A stretch of 64,000 bases of DNA from Leucogyrophana mollusca (lineage: Eukaryota; Basidiomycota; Agaricomycetes; Boletales). A program made the translations under genes and the position numbers. The notes under the pieces are model-generated. The model saw only the letters and a program-made list of their open reading frames with translations. It was not told the origin of the DNA and made no database searches. How positions within the stretch are numbered: position 1 is the stretch's first letter; every line of letters begins with the position of its first letter. This document shows, piece by piece, positions 11,602 to 21,665 of this stretch. Location of the stretch: positions 25,934 to 89,933 of the forward strand of contig MU266438.1 of assembly GCA_021014945.1 (NCBI GenBank). Direction: 5' to 3'.

Positions 11602-11857
11602 CGCTAAGGCGCTTGTGCCAACTGCGTACTATACGCAGCTGGTGGTTAGCGAAGACTTCTGGGTGACACTCTCATGACTACTAGTGGCACATTACATTTC
11701 CTTAATTTACTTGCGACCGAAGACATTGAGTTGAGATGAATTATGCGAGCTCTATTCTGCTGGATGGTCTAACGTCCTTTGAACATCCTCCCTGGAAGAC
11801 GTGTTACTGGATCCTGCCATGCACTACCGCGTGCGGTGGAGCGCTTCCACTCCAAGA

Positions 11858-13359
11858 CTAGTAGCGAGAGCCAACTAGACCCAGTGCCATGATTCGCCTA
11901 CTAACCTCGTCTCCTTCTGTCGTGCCCTCAGCGGTGTCAAGCCACCATTTCAAATGTGCTCTCAAATCGTCCCGAGAAAGCTTGTCCCCGAGCCTGAAGG
12001 TAGGTATGTCAGTCAAAGGACACAATCCCATGATAAGAATATACTTGCATTCCACGCTCGCACAAGGCTTCCGTCAATTCAGGGACAGTCAAGTCGCGGC
12101 CATAAGCTTCCTGCTTCAGTATCTTGTCGTCGGAAGATATGTACTGCAAACGCCTTCGTATCCGCCAGGCTGCAAGCTGCGACGGACCCCAAGCAGGCAG
12201 GCCTAATATACTACGAAGTCGACGTGTAACACGCATCAGTGCTAATATCATAGTGAAACCGAGAGAAGTGGTGACTCACCCGCACACAGCTCCGAGATTG
12301 CTAACTTTCTGTAAAGGTACAAACCCTTTGGTTTCACCCTCTTTCTTCAGTGCCTCGAAGACAGCCGGATGTGCTGATATGGCGGCACTTTGGTTGGCAG
12401 CCGCTTTAGCGGCAATGCGGTCGCGTTGACCAGGGAGCACACAGGTAGAAGGTAGCATTCTGGGAGCATACAGAGCGATGAATGGGATGACCTCTTCGGC
12501 CACTAGCACAATTATCACGAATGGGATGAGCCTAATTGCGGTCAAAATCAAGCTGGAATAAAGTTGCACTGGGTCTTACTTTAGTGCGTCTTGGGTGTAA
12601 GTGCGTATAAACCGGAGTTCTGCGCGGGAAGGAAGGGCTCCACCAGATGACGCGCGAGCTCGGATAACAGAGACTTGTTTTCGGTGGGTGTTAATTGCCT
12701 TGAGCCCACGGAAGTAGAATTTCTGCGTCCCAGCAGAGTCAGTCCATGTTTTACAATTTTGTTACAAATGAGGCGTACAAAAAGCTGGAAAGCTTGGTGA
12801 GTGAAGCGCTTGATGAGCCCAGCATCCTTCGATGGGGGCGCTAATACACCTAGGGCAGTTGCATGCGCAATGTCCTGTTTTGCAAGCTCGATGGCAGAGG
12901 GGCTGCTTTCGGCATGTGATCCGGGTTTCGGAGCTAGCTTGAGCTTAAGAGTAATGGGCGAGGTACCTGATGGTCTTGGGGAGTTGCGCGAAAGGAGTTG
13001 GGGAGAAGGGGAGGGTTTGTTGGAAACAGGCTTAACTGGGCCCGGTTTAAGGTCAATTTTCGGTTTCCGAGGTGGTAGATGCGGTGGCGGCACGTTAGAG
13101 GCATTCGACTTGGACTTAGCAGCAGGTGACGAAGACGGGTTTGTTGATATAAGCCGCACGAATGACGAGTGCGCCCCAGCTCTCTGTACTCGAAGCAATA
13201 CCAGTGTATTAGTGGGATGGACTCTCCTTGAAACCGCAGTTGGGGCGTGTCGCGAAGCTACTCTCGATCTAGCGAAACTAAACGTGAGGAAAGCCTCGGA
13301 AAAAAGGAGCAGGTATCTTACCTGTTCACCGCAGCATTGTTTCCAAGTAGTCGCAGCAT
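11858..13359 (-). CDS. Mitochondrial LETM1-domain protein
   Basis: Five exons (13322-13359, 12613-13277, 12280-12568, 12049-12210, 11858-11993) give 429 residues. The start at 13359 yields a basic, acid-free presequence (MLRLLGNN... then ARSRVASRH), as expected for mitochondrial import. A Pro/Ser-rich stretch of about 80 residues follows. The core holds one membrane segment (LIPFVIIVLVAEEVIPFIALY) and the LETM1 signature LYAPRMLPSTC, then helices of the ribosome-binding-like domain. Family members act in the inner membrane in cation/proton exchange and in binding mitoribosomes. The protein is shorter than classical LETM1 and lacks EF-hands. Two details are unusual. The 44-nt second intron contains an in-frame stop if left unspliced. 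Intron 4 appears to be GC-AG (11994-12048). Confidence 0.88.
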
Positions 13360-14967
13360 ACAGATCACGAATGCGTATAGTTTCTGGGCTCACGTGTGAG
13401 CACCGATAGCGAGCCTCCAGATTATTGAACCTTGTATATGAGCTTGGACAGGACGGTGAGGCCGGGATGAAAGAAAGGCGTCACGCCTGGTCACACTTGT
13501 CACTCGAAGTGCTGTCACACTTCAACTTGATCCCAGGTTTGCCGGTTGTGACTGTCTATACGACTGTCTTCGAACGAATTACTCTTGTCCTTCGTCGTAG
13601 GAAACAGCTTGGACTTCTCGCCACATCCGAGTGGCTCCGTTGCGTTATTTCTTGCGCCACCTTCCGAGCCGATCGTTGTCGGTGGAATCTCAAGTCCCTG
13701 ACCCACCTATAAACCGTGCAATGCACGACATGGCTTTTAACCTCCTACGAGCTTCTGCGACTGCTGCCTTCTTAAGATGGATTTCCGGAATACTACGAAG
13801 AGTGTGGCGATCAGGAAGATTTAGTCCGCACCGTCCTCTCGGGGCTTCTTATCTCGCACGGATTTTCGGTTGATTCACGCAATCCCTATGATGCAGTTCA
13901 CTTGAGTACCGCTACTTCTGCAAAGAGTAGCGGCACTTGAGTGAACTGCACTATAAATGCATCCGTTCATCCATTTGAATTTTTAGCGCCTCCCGAAGAC
14001 GATTCCGCCTTCGTAAGTCAGGGGTCTGACTCACTCTGGACATTTTCCTCCAGCAAAGAGCGACATCTGTACCATGGTAATCATTCTTCCGATGTATCGA
14101 TATCCTACTGCACTCACGCGTTGTTACTTACGAAGGCATGCTGGTATCATCGTATCCTAACTCGTGATGATCGTTCTGGCAGAACGCAAGCAACAAGGAA
14201 ATAGCCGCAATTCATTCGGATTATGCCGGCGGGTACCACTCGAACTTCTCGATGCCCCCACCAGGTGATTGGGCGACCGTTGAGGGAGGTTCCTGATCTT
14301 TTCCCCGGCTCCCACTCCCCCAAATTGACATCATCGCCCAATACTCTGTACCGAAGAGTTTTTTCACGTCTGAAGTGTAGGATAAGCGCTCAAACGCCCG
14401 AGCGTCGCAGGTTGCAGGCAAGTATGTTCTCTCACGTCGGTTTACTGATGACAGCTGCATCTCGCAGGCTTTTCATTTTCACCAATAAGGCTTTACCTTC
14501 ACGGTGAGCGAACTTGTGATTGGTCCGTCATATTATCTAAACTTTTTTTAACATCACGGGCTCAACCTCATGCTGGCGCTCAATAGAGAACGATAACTAC
14601 CCGACATTGATTGCGCGCCCAATCTTCCCCTGGAGAAGAGTCGGCAGTCCGTCCTGTGGGAAGCAAGGTACATTTCTACCCGCGGCCCTCCACTCAAAAT
14701 AGGTTTGAAGCTTAGTCATGCGCGAAACCCTTGTCTCATGAACGACGAGAGCAGTTGTTTGCGCGTCAACCTATAAGTACGTATCGCGAATACATGAGTT
14801 CGAACAATGCATAGCCAAAACAACCCTTTGTGGGGATTCGGCTTACGCGGTCTTCTCTTTCGATCTATTTCCGACCCCGTGCCCTCTGCGTAAGATTGCT
14901 GCCCCGTGGCCGATATAAAGCCCCGCCTCGTGCGGCAAAATATATCTTTCCCCTCTTTCAATTCGCT
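13360..14967. other. 1.6-kb interval without a recognisable gene
   Basis: Between the LETM1 start and the DUF6534 gene I find only short open frames. One on the minus strand (14221-14460) has protein-like composition but no recognisable domain or clean exon partners. The notable item is the hairpin at 13892-13950, listed separately. Confidence 0.5.
13892..13950. repeat. 25-bp inverted repeat forming a hairpin
   Basis: Arm 13892-13916 (TGCAGTTCACTTGAG...) pairs with 13926-13950 (...CTTGAGTGAACTGCA) across a 9-nt loop. By eye 22 of 25 positions match as DNA; one or more of the mismatches could be G-U pairs if transcribed. It sits in an intergenic stretch 0.5 kb upstream of the LETM1 start. It could be a transcribed hairpin RNA, a tiny palindromic element or a regulatory site; no target-site duplication is obvious. 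Confidence 0.85.
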
Positions 14968-16860
14968 ATGGTGGCTTATTCTATTGCCTCGTTTTATGGA
15001 CCTATGTACTGGGGTAAGTACAATCCTGTCTTATCGGGGGCTTTCTCAGACATTCTACAGGGTTTGTCGCGTCGACTTCGTGCGTTCTGTGGCTTCTGTT
15101 TTTCAGTCGAGCAGATCATAACGCCCCTTAAGATTGGCCGGGACTACTATCATGCAAGGCTACCAATACTACTCTCGTAACGCCGATCGGCGGACGCTAC
15201 ATATCGTCGTCAGTGATGCTGCCCTATGACTTGGAGCAAATACTAAACATTGGTCCTGGGTTTGTCAGGTGGGGACTGTCCTGTGCGTGCTAGATCGCTA
15301 GTCCGCAGCTGATACTCGTCATGATCTGATCTCTATGCAAGCATCTTGGATCTTGCTACGACCTTACTCATGGCTTGTACGATAAATCATTATTTCGTAG
15401 GCCAATTCATCCCGTTGCAGCCAACCTTCATTATTTTTTCTGTTTAGCTCCAGGATTGGGGCCAGTATGAAACCTTCGCCTATATTACGCTGTGAGTGGT
15501 GGTGAAGGTCCTGTGCCATGGTCTACTCGTGACAATTGTCAACCTAGGTCGTGGTGCCTTGAGAATGGCGTGACAGCAGCTGTAACCTGCATGTGAGTCA
15601 TGGTATACTTACGTCGGTATGCCCGCGGGTGCTCCTACTGAGTGATGGTGATCAGTACGCAGTTGCTATTCGCGAGTCGGATCTATTTAGGTGAGTGTCC
15701 ACTCTGCGGAGATCACGGATAGCGTACCCAGACATATTCTTAGTGACGCGACAATATGCAATATTCTCACCCTACGACAGAATCATTGTCGGCGCGATCG
15801 TGAGTCTCCCGGTTCCCCCTATTCTCTCACCGCTCACGCGTATCCAGGTATTGTCGGCTCTGGGTAGCTTCGGTAGGTAGTCCCCATGCCAAGATCGATA
15901 GGCCCCGTGTTGAACCTCCACTGATACATTGATTAGCGGCCGGTATGGGTATGTGATTGCTTCGCAAGGTTTCCAATATAACCGCATATTGACGACCTCC
16001 CAGTCAAGGCAGTCTTTGTAGGAACGACCAGCGTCACTCATGTTTCAAGCGTACCCATGCAGGCAGGTTGCGGAGTACGACCTATCGACCGTATCTGACG
16101 TGGATGTTAGATCGCGCTATGCTCAGAGGAGGGATTGGCCGTCGTCTCTGACATCCTGACGACATGCACTCTGTGCTCTATTCTCGCTTCTGCGCGTGGT
16201 AGTGTCAAAAAGTACGTCATCAAGACGGGACTCCCGCGATAAGTCGCTGACTTTCTCTTGTGACACAAAGGACGAGGTCACGGCTTCGTAACCTCTTCTT
16301 TTTCATCCTAAATCGCGGTATCCTCGTTACCATTGTTCAGATCGGTATGTTGGTCGCGTATCTAAGCGCGCGGTCATACCTTTACTGGTGAGTTCCCACA
16401 GAGTTACCTTGTCCACGGTTCGGTGTCTGACGTCGCGCTCGCCTGCATAGGATGCCATTTCATCTAACCAAGAGCAAGCTGTATACTAACACCATGCGTA
16501 AGTGGCCGGCATCGACCTACCCCATATCCCCGCTTATGACGGTTTTGCAGTTGCTATGTGAGGTTTTGATACCCTCTAACCATGCCGGTTTCTAAGCAGC
16601 TATCATCTAGGCTAAATTCCCGGGGGGGAGATGAAACTTGGTCGAATGTTCGCACCCTCCAGATTCGACCCAGTCTGCTCGCGTCAGCAATATTGAACCG
16701 CTCCCGCGATGTGCACAAGGTCAGCGCCACCCTTTGGCTAGCATCTACATCGACTGAACATGTCCGGTTTCAGGATCCAGAAGCCAATAAGGGCAGCACA
16801 GCCGCTATGAACGAAGAACCAACCGCCAGAAGAGCTTCTGGGTCCTCCCCCGTTCTGTAG
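14968..16860 (+). CDS. DUF6534-type multi-pass membrane protein, 18 exons
   Basis: No long open frame exists, yet 18 exons join in frame to 313 residues: 14968-15013, 15061-15079, 15133-15208, 15269-15282, 15342-15396, 15448-15491, 15548-15592, 15656-15690, 15744-15799, 15848-15872, 15937-15948, 16004-16050, 16111-16211, 16271-16387, 16451-16497, 16551-16557, 16611-16719, 16774-16860. Every intron is GT-AG and about 47-64 nt. Family landmarks appear in order: YGPMYWG near the N-terminus, MQGYQYYSRN, LLILDLATTLLMA, SWCLENGVTAAVTCITQLLFASRIYLV, SDILTTCTLCSILA, RNLFFFILNRGILVTIVQ, and LYTNTMLAMLNSR. About seven membrane helices are expected, with a cytosolic tail. The family is widespread in Agaricomycetes and its function is unknown. 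The final intron (16720-16773) is in frame and could be retained. Confidence 0.85.
16551..16557 (+). other. 7-nt microexon of the DUF6534 gene
   Basis: The seven bases TTGCTAT lie between two 53-nt GT-AG introns (16498-16550 and 16558-16610). With the last base of the preceding exon and the first of the next they encode Leu-Ala-Met inside the conserved LYTNTMLAMLNSR motif. Skipping them destroys both the motif and the frame. Confidence 0.8.
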
Positions 16861-17306
16861 GCTGGCATCCTTACGATGCGCTGTGTTTACAGCTGATACA
16901 CGCCGTTACAGATCCAAGGAATCTCGGACTGGCTCCAAACCCCCGAGTCCTCATCCGTGATGACTCCCGAGCTGCAGGGTTTCGACACCTACCCTGCTAT
17001 ACCTGCATCCTCATCGGTCCCCAGTTCAATTTCCCTGCCGAAAAATGGCCTCAAATTTGGGTGTCAGTGTGCATACAGATACCTTGTCCTCGCGACGTCA
17101 GCGGCAGAGGGTGCATTGCTGGCATACTTTCAAGTTTATTCTCGACCGCGTCACATTGAAGGCGGGTCACACTGAGGTCACAACCGCGTCACCATTGCTG
17201 CCTGTCACAGACCTTGATCTCCAATCAATATGACAGCAGCTCCTCTCTTGCTAACTTTCGTGTTGACTGATTCTAAGTTTTGCTACGACAAGCGTTGTTG
17301 GCGATA
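16861..17306. other. Interval that may hold 5' exons of the next gene
   Basis: Open frames at 16957-17175 and 17045-17233 overlap in different frames. One includes a SAAEGALLAY stretch, but I could not splice it to the next gene. No other signal is seen. Confidence 0.4.
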
Positions 17307-18075
17307 ATGTCTGTGGTCCAGATTGGCTTTGATGAACTCAATAATCACGGAGATCTGATGAAACCTGCAGGGAGTCTGTCCGACTCCAACTCCCAAGCCG
17401 GCTCTTCATCCAATTCAGAGCAGATGGCGAACACACTGCGTGTGCTACTCCAATATCAAAGTTCGCCCAATTTTGGGACCTCGCATCTGCCATTTGTACC
17501 TACGCGATCGATGCTACTTGCCCATGGCGTAACGCCCCCTGATGAGCAAACCCAGGAGAAAATAGCGAGCCTCACGCACGCAGCTCAGGATGCAGCAACA
17601 TCCCTTTTCTGCGGAAGCATCGTCGCTGGGCATACGGGTGAGAGCGATGAATATGCCGACGTTGGGTTGTGGCTTGGGGAAGGGTCCGGCGGTCGCGGAT
17701 ACGGTAAAGGGCAAGAGATTGAGGTATTACGTGCTCTAGGGCTCGAGATCGCAGCTGATAAAGTAAGTGCCTGCGTCTTCAAGCTTCAAGCTTCAGGTAT
17801 GGAATATTGACTCGTGATTTAATGCGTTCATTTGGCTCTAGATTGCAACGGTCCAACTAAACCCGTCTTGGAACCTCCCTGCTAGTGTAAATGTGTCCGC
17901 TTCCACGCCTGCAGTGGAGGCACTCACTATCGCTCTCACGTCTCTTGAGGGGTTGCACTGCTTCTTTGCCACCGTTGGACACAGATCAGGTGTAGTGGTG
18001 GCATGCTTTTTGCTTGGTAAATCTCCACATGGATGGTGCGGGCTTGTGGGGATGGGGGATAGTTCTGATGAATGA
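17307..18075 (+). CDS. Unrecognised conserved-looking protein
   Basis: Two exons (17307-17762 and 17842-18075) separated by a 79-nt intron give 229 residues if the start is at 17307. The N-terminal third is Ser/Asn-rich. The middle has LLQYQSSPNFG and SLTHAAQDAATSLF. After a glycine-rich loop (GEGSGGRGYGKGQ) comes a compact mixed alpha/beta C-terminal part (VEALTIALTSLEGLHCFF). No membrane segment, signal peptide or known motif is seen. The start is uncertain and upstream exons may exist. I do not recognise the family. The gene lies in the same direction as MED27, 367 bp upstream of it. Confidence 0.6.
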
Positions 18076-18442
18076 TAATAACTTGAGAGTGCCACGTAGA
18101 GGCCCTGTAAATTCAAGCTCCCAATTGTACGATTATGTGGACCAATCTTGACGGTGCATACAAACCTGATTTTACGTTCACGAGAACGGAGCCTGTGACA
18201 TAAAAACTACATAAAACAAGCATAAAACGTCACAGCCACAGCCAGACCTTGGATAAGACTGCTCAGTATTTATCGCTTCCTCAACGTCCGTGGACGCTTT
18301 TTGTGAATTTCGTGAGCTGTGTTGTGTTAACTTGTAAGAGATAAGCCATGACAGCTCCATTTTTTATTCGTTACTGACGTGATGATACGTCGCCTACCTT
18401 GACTCCAGTGCCACTGGCCACCGCTGAGCGGCGAGTTCTGCG

Positions 18443-19812
18443 ATGGAAGCCACGGACACCAGCGCATCTCCGGATACACTCCTCCCAGCCCTGCAGGACC
18501 AAATTCAGGTGCTAACTGACTTTCATTCCCGCTTACAAGCGCTCCGACACATGCCTGCACTCTTGCTCAAATCACCCACGAACTTATCCTTGTCCTCGCC
18601 AAATTTTCCTGCGCCGTTCGATCAATCCGTGAACCGTGACTTTTTTGGCACATCCACACACGATTTTCGCGCGGTGAGAGACATCGCGGATTCGCTCCGC
18701 TCGGAGAAAGTGCAGAATGCTTTGCGTGCAGCTCAGTCGAGTGAAGAGGCGGATAAGAGCGAACTTTCGATGGTATTTCGAACGGAAAGCCGCAAGCGAA
18801 AGTGCGTACTTCTGATTCACCTTATAAGCAGCTCGAAGCAATAACATGGGTGCCTGCCTCCCCAAACAAACATGTTAAGACGCCCCATGTCCCCCGTCGG
18901 TTCACCACAGCCCTACATACCTCCCCCGCCCCCTTCTTCTTCATTATTCCCCCCCGTCGAAGACGAGCCCCCGCCACTTCGTGCTGAGGGGCTGATTGAT
19001 TACATCCGTGAATTCAATCTGGGTCGCTTGGGCGAATATAGGGATGCCAGTGTTGGGGATAGGGCAGCGCCATCTTGTCGGCTGCACATCTGGTCCCGGA
19101 CCCGTATGGTGCTTGGGGATACAACGATTAACCACAAAACCTCACCAACGGCAATACCAGCTATGCAAAAGCTTTCGAGTCCACTCATCCTACGTCTGAC
19201 AATACTAGATGTACTGACTGCCTACGTATCGCTCACCTTTGAGCGCGAAGAGGATCCCCTGGTGGTCGAGACCGTCGCTGCTTTTGGGCCTAGAGAAAAG
19301 GTAAGCGTAGATTTTACCAATCATGGCTACATTCGTTGACCGAGTAATTGAAAACCCACAAAAAATCCTTTTGCGTGTCGATCCCCAAAATGTGATCTGT
19401 AGAAACTACCTCACATGCAATCAGACTATCTGGCGTTTCAAGTGCTCTCGCAACATATCGCAAAAATGGTTCAGTCTCACCCACGAGTGCCCTTCCAGAC
19501 GCTCCTCGTAAGACGCTCCTGCTCTCCTATCAACCGTCCCACATGCACCTGACACATTCGACGCTCCATTTCATTTCCCAGCACCTTCTTACTTCCTATC
19601 GAGGCCTATTCGTCGATCGCTGCACAAGCTGCGAGCGCGTGCTTTCTGCAGATGGTCATGTTCCACCTGTCGGTCGGGTCTGGATTGTCAACAGCGATTT
19701 GGGACCATCCAACGTTAGAGTGGAGGCGAGCTACCCAACTGCCGGTAACTCCGTTGGCAGCGGGGGGGACCAGAGTCGTGGTCACTGGGATCCGCGCCAT
19801 GTCACCTGCTAG
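18443..19812 (+). CDS. MED27: Mediator complex subunit 27
   Basis: Four exons (18443-18801, 18880-19300, 19403-19507, 19582-19812) give 371 residues. The N-terminal part is helical. A basic RKRKRP segment leads into a long proline-rich linker with FPPVEDEPP. The C-terminal half carries the Mediator 27 core (LTILDVLTAYVSLTFE, then SDYLAFQVLSQHIAKMVQ). It ends in the zinc-binding-like segment YRGLFVDRCTSCERVLSADG and a C-terminal WDPRHVTC, matching the Cys/His spacing at the end of animal MED27. Mediator bridges transcription factors and RNA polymerase II, and this subunit sits in the tail/upper-tail region. The first intron removes an in-frame stop, so the splice at 18802-18879 is required. 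The assignment rests on the C-terminus. Confidence 0.83.
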
Positions 19813-21665
19813 TCAGATAGGCGGTCTAGTATGTCGGGATCATATCGACTGACGATGGGGCACAACGTTGATAGCCGTTGCCTCGGATATTAAAGCGGAT
19901 ACTCGCTGACCTCGTTTCTGTGCTCGAAGGCGCCCAGTCTACAACCAAATGCGGTTGCGTCCGAGTTTTGGTCGTCGTTCTTTCATTGCATCTCTTTAGC
20001 CATGCTGGCTTCGAGGAATCAATGAAGTTGCTATCACGAAAAGTTGAGCTCTGCCTTCTAGACAATCGTCCAGTGCTTGCCTTTAAATCTTGTGGCTTTG
20101 TGTTTGTCTATCCTGGTTTTTTTTGTCGCGGGCCTAGATTTCGATGTGACATCAATATCCGCACGCAGTTTTTCGAGACGCACCTACAAGTGCGCATATG
20201 GATTAGACCGGGAAATGGGGGTGACGGGCGGCGTGTGTAGCTCGCGATCGATCAGTTCACACTCATAGTATGATGATCATCGCGACATATGCATGTTCCA
20301 CGGCCATGTCAACCTTTCCCGTCGACTCTTGCCCCCATTCATGCCACTTGTTGGTCACAGGTTATGACTGGACGAAGAATTCTTTGGGGGACCCCTCTAG
20401 CTCCTGATGTCGTCCAATCGAGGCCATGCAACCGCTGTCACCGTTCCTTGACAATTTGGGCAATCGGGCAACATCACAATGCATTTGTTGCTCGTTGACC
20501 GGCATCCCCGCCGTCGTTGTCGTTTACTATTCATCCTTCTTCATTGTCCTTGGCCCCACCCGCCATTTTGATTTTCAAAACATCAGCAGATCCCAAGCTC
20601 TATTGTCTGATCTTCTAGAAAGCCTAATCGCGATTCTGTCCCAAGATGAGGTTCATAACCACCGTTTCGGGCTCTGGTTGCCATCTATGCTGCGCTGTCA
20701 ACTCCGCGACGGCATTTTATGCCAAATTTCTTTTGCCACAGGCGTCCTCGTGATTGAAGTTCTAAAACTTGTGGATTGAGTCTCTCGCTGGACCTTCCGC
20801 CGTCGAGGCCAGCAGGTGAAGATTTTCGTAGGCCGATGGACAATAGTTCTTTTTCCTTTTGACCCAGCATCAGCTCTGTTTTTCCTTGTTGTCCCAGCGA
20901 TCTGCCTGCATCCGATCCTTTCTTCGTATGGAAGGAATTTGCAACAAAGAGGTACATTCGTCAGCTGGGATGTCAGAGAGATAGCGTTTTGCTATGTAGA
21001 TTCCCGAACGCCGCTCTTGTTGGGACGAAATAGGCAAGCGCTGGGGCGAGGGCACGAGGCTACGAAACGCCTATTCGCTGAGTTCCTGCCCCGCCACATG
21101 GTAACTAATTGCCGGAAAATTGCAGGGCATTGTGGGTTGGAACGCGAGGTATAATGTATTAACACATCCCTCTCCCCTGGTTTGTCCATTCCATTCTCTA
21201 TCCTGCGTTTATCCTAGGCTGGCCTTCACGAGGGTTTGAAGTCGGCGCTAGCACCTTTCCTGCGTTTCTTAGGTCCAGTCCCCGTCTCACCGAATTTGTA
21301 GACGCCACAGGGCCCTTCATATCTGCTGATCTGGCTGCCCCATCCTCTCCTCTTGCAATAAAATCTCGGAGCTACAACGAAACCAGCTCATCGTACCCCA
21401 CTCATTGCGAGCGGTAGAATCGCTCCATTGTCTCAATATTTGCATCGCAGTTCAGGCCGGCTGCAATTCTGCCCAGGTCAGCCTCCGCTCTTTATCTTCG
21501 TCCAGGGCACTCGGTCTGACTCGTCAGTCAGCCCCACATCTCACGCGGCGCCAGCTCCTCGATTCTAGCCCTTTACCTGTTTTCTCCTCCACCTCGCCGC
21601 ACCTCGTATCCAGGTTTGAAGCCTTATCTATGACATTTGAACCCTTCTAATTCATATTACTGAAG
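19813..21665. other. 1.85-kb non-coding interval upstream of the MedA-like gene
   Basis: Only frame-broken short open frames are seen. The stretch is rich in pyrimidine tracts (for example around 20520-20570 and 21550-21650) and probably contains the promoter and a long 5' UTR of the MedA-like gene. Long leaders are known for developmental regulators in fungi; here this is inference. Confidence 0.5.

Noticed and set aside
12581..12600. TAA stop ending the second LETM1 exon, suggesting a pseudogene
   Set aside because: A 44-nt intron with good branch and acceptor sites removes the stop and restores the family motif in phase.
14600..16900. Region first read as empty or as a dead membrane-protein gene
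   Set aside because: Hand splicing gives 18 in-phase exons with the full set of family motifs, so it is treated as intact.
16957..17233. A roadblock/LAMTOR2-like exon suggested by SAAEGALLAY
   Set aside because: Ten residues are too few. The neighbouring frames do not splice to it, and the next gene does not fit the rest of that family.
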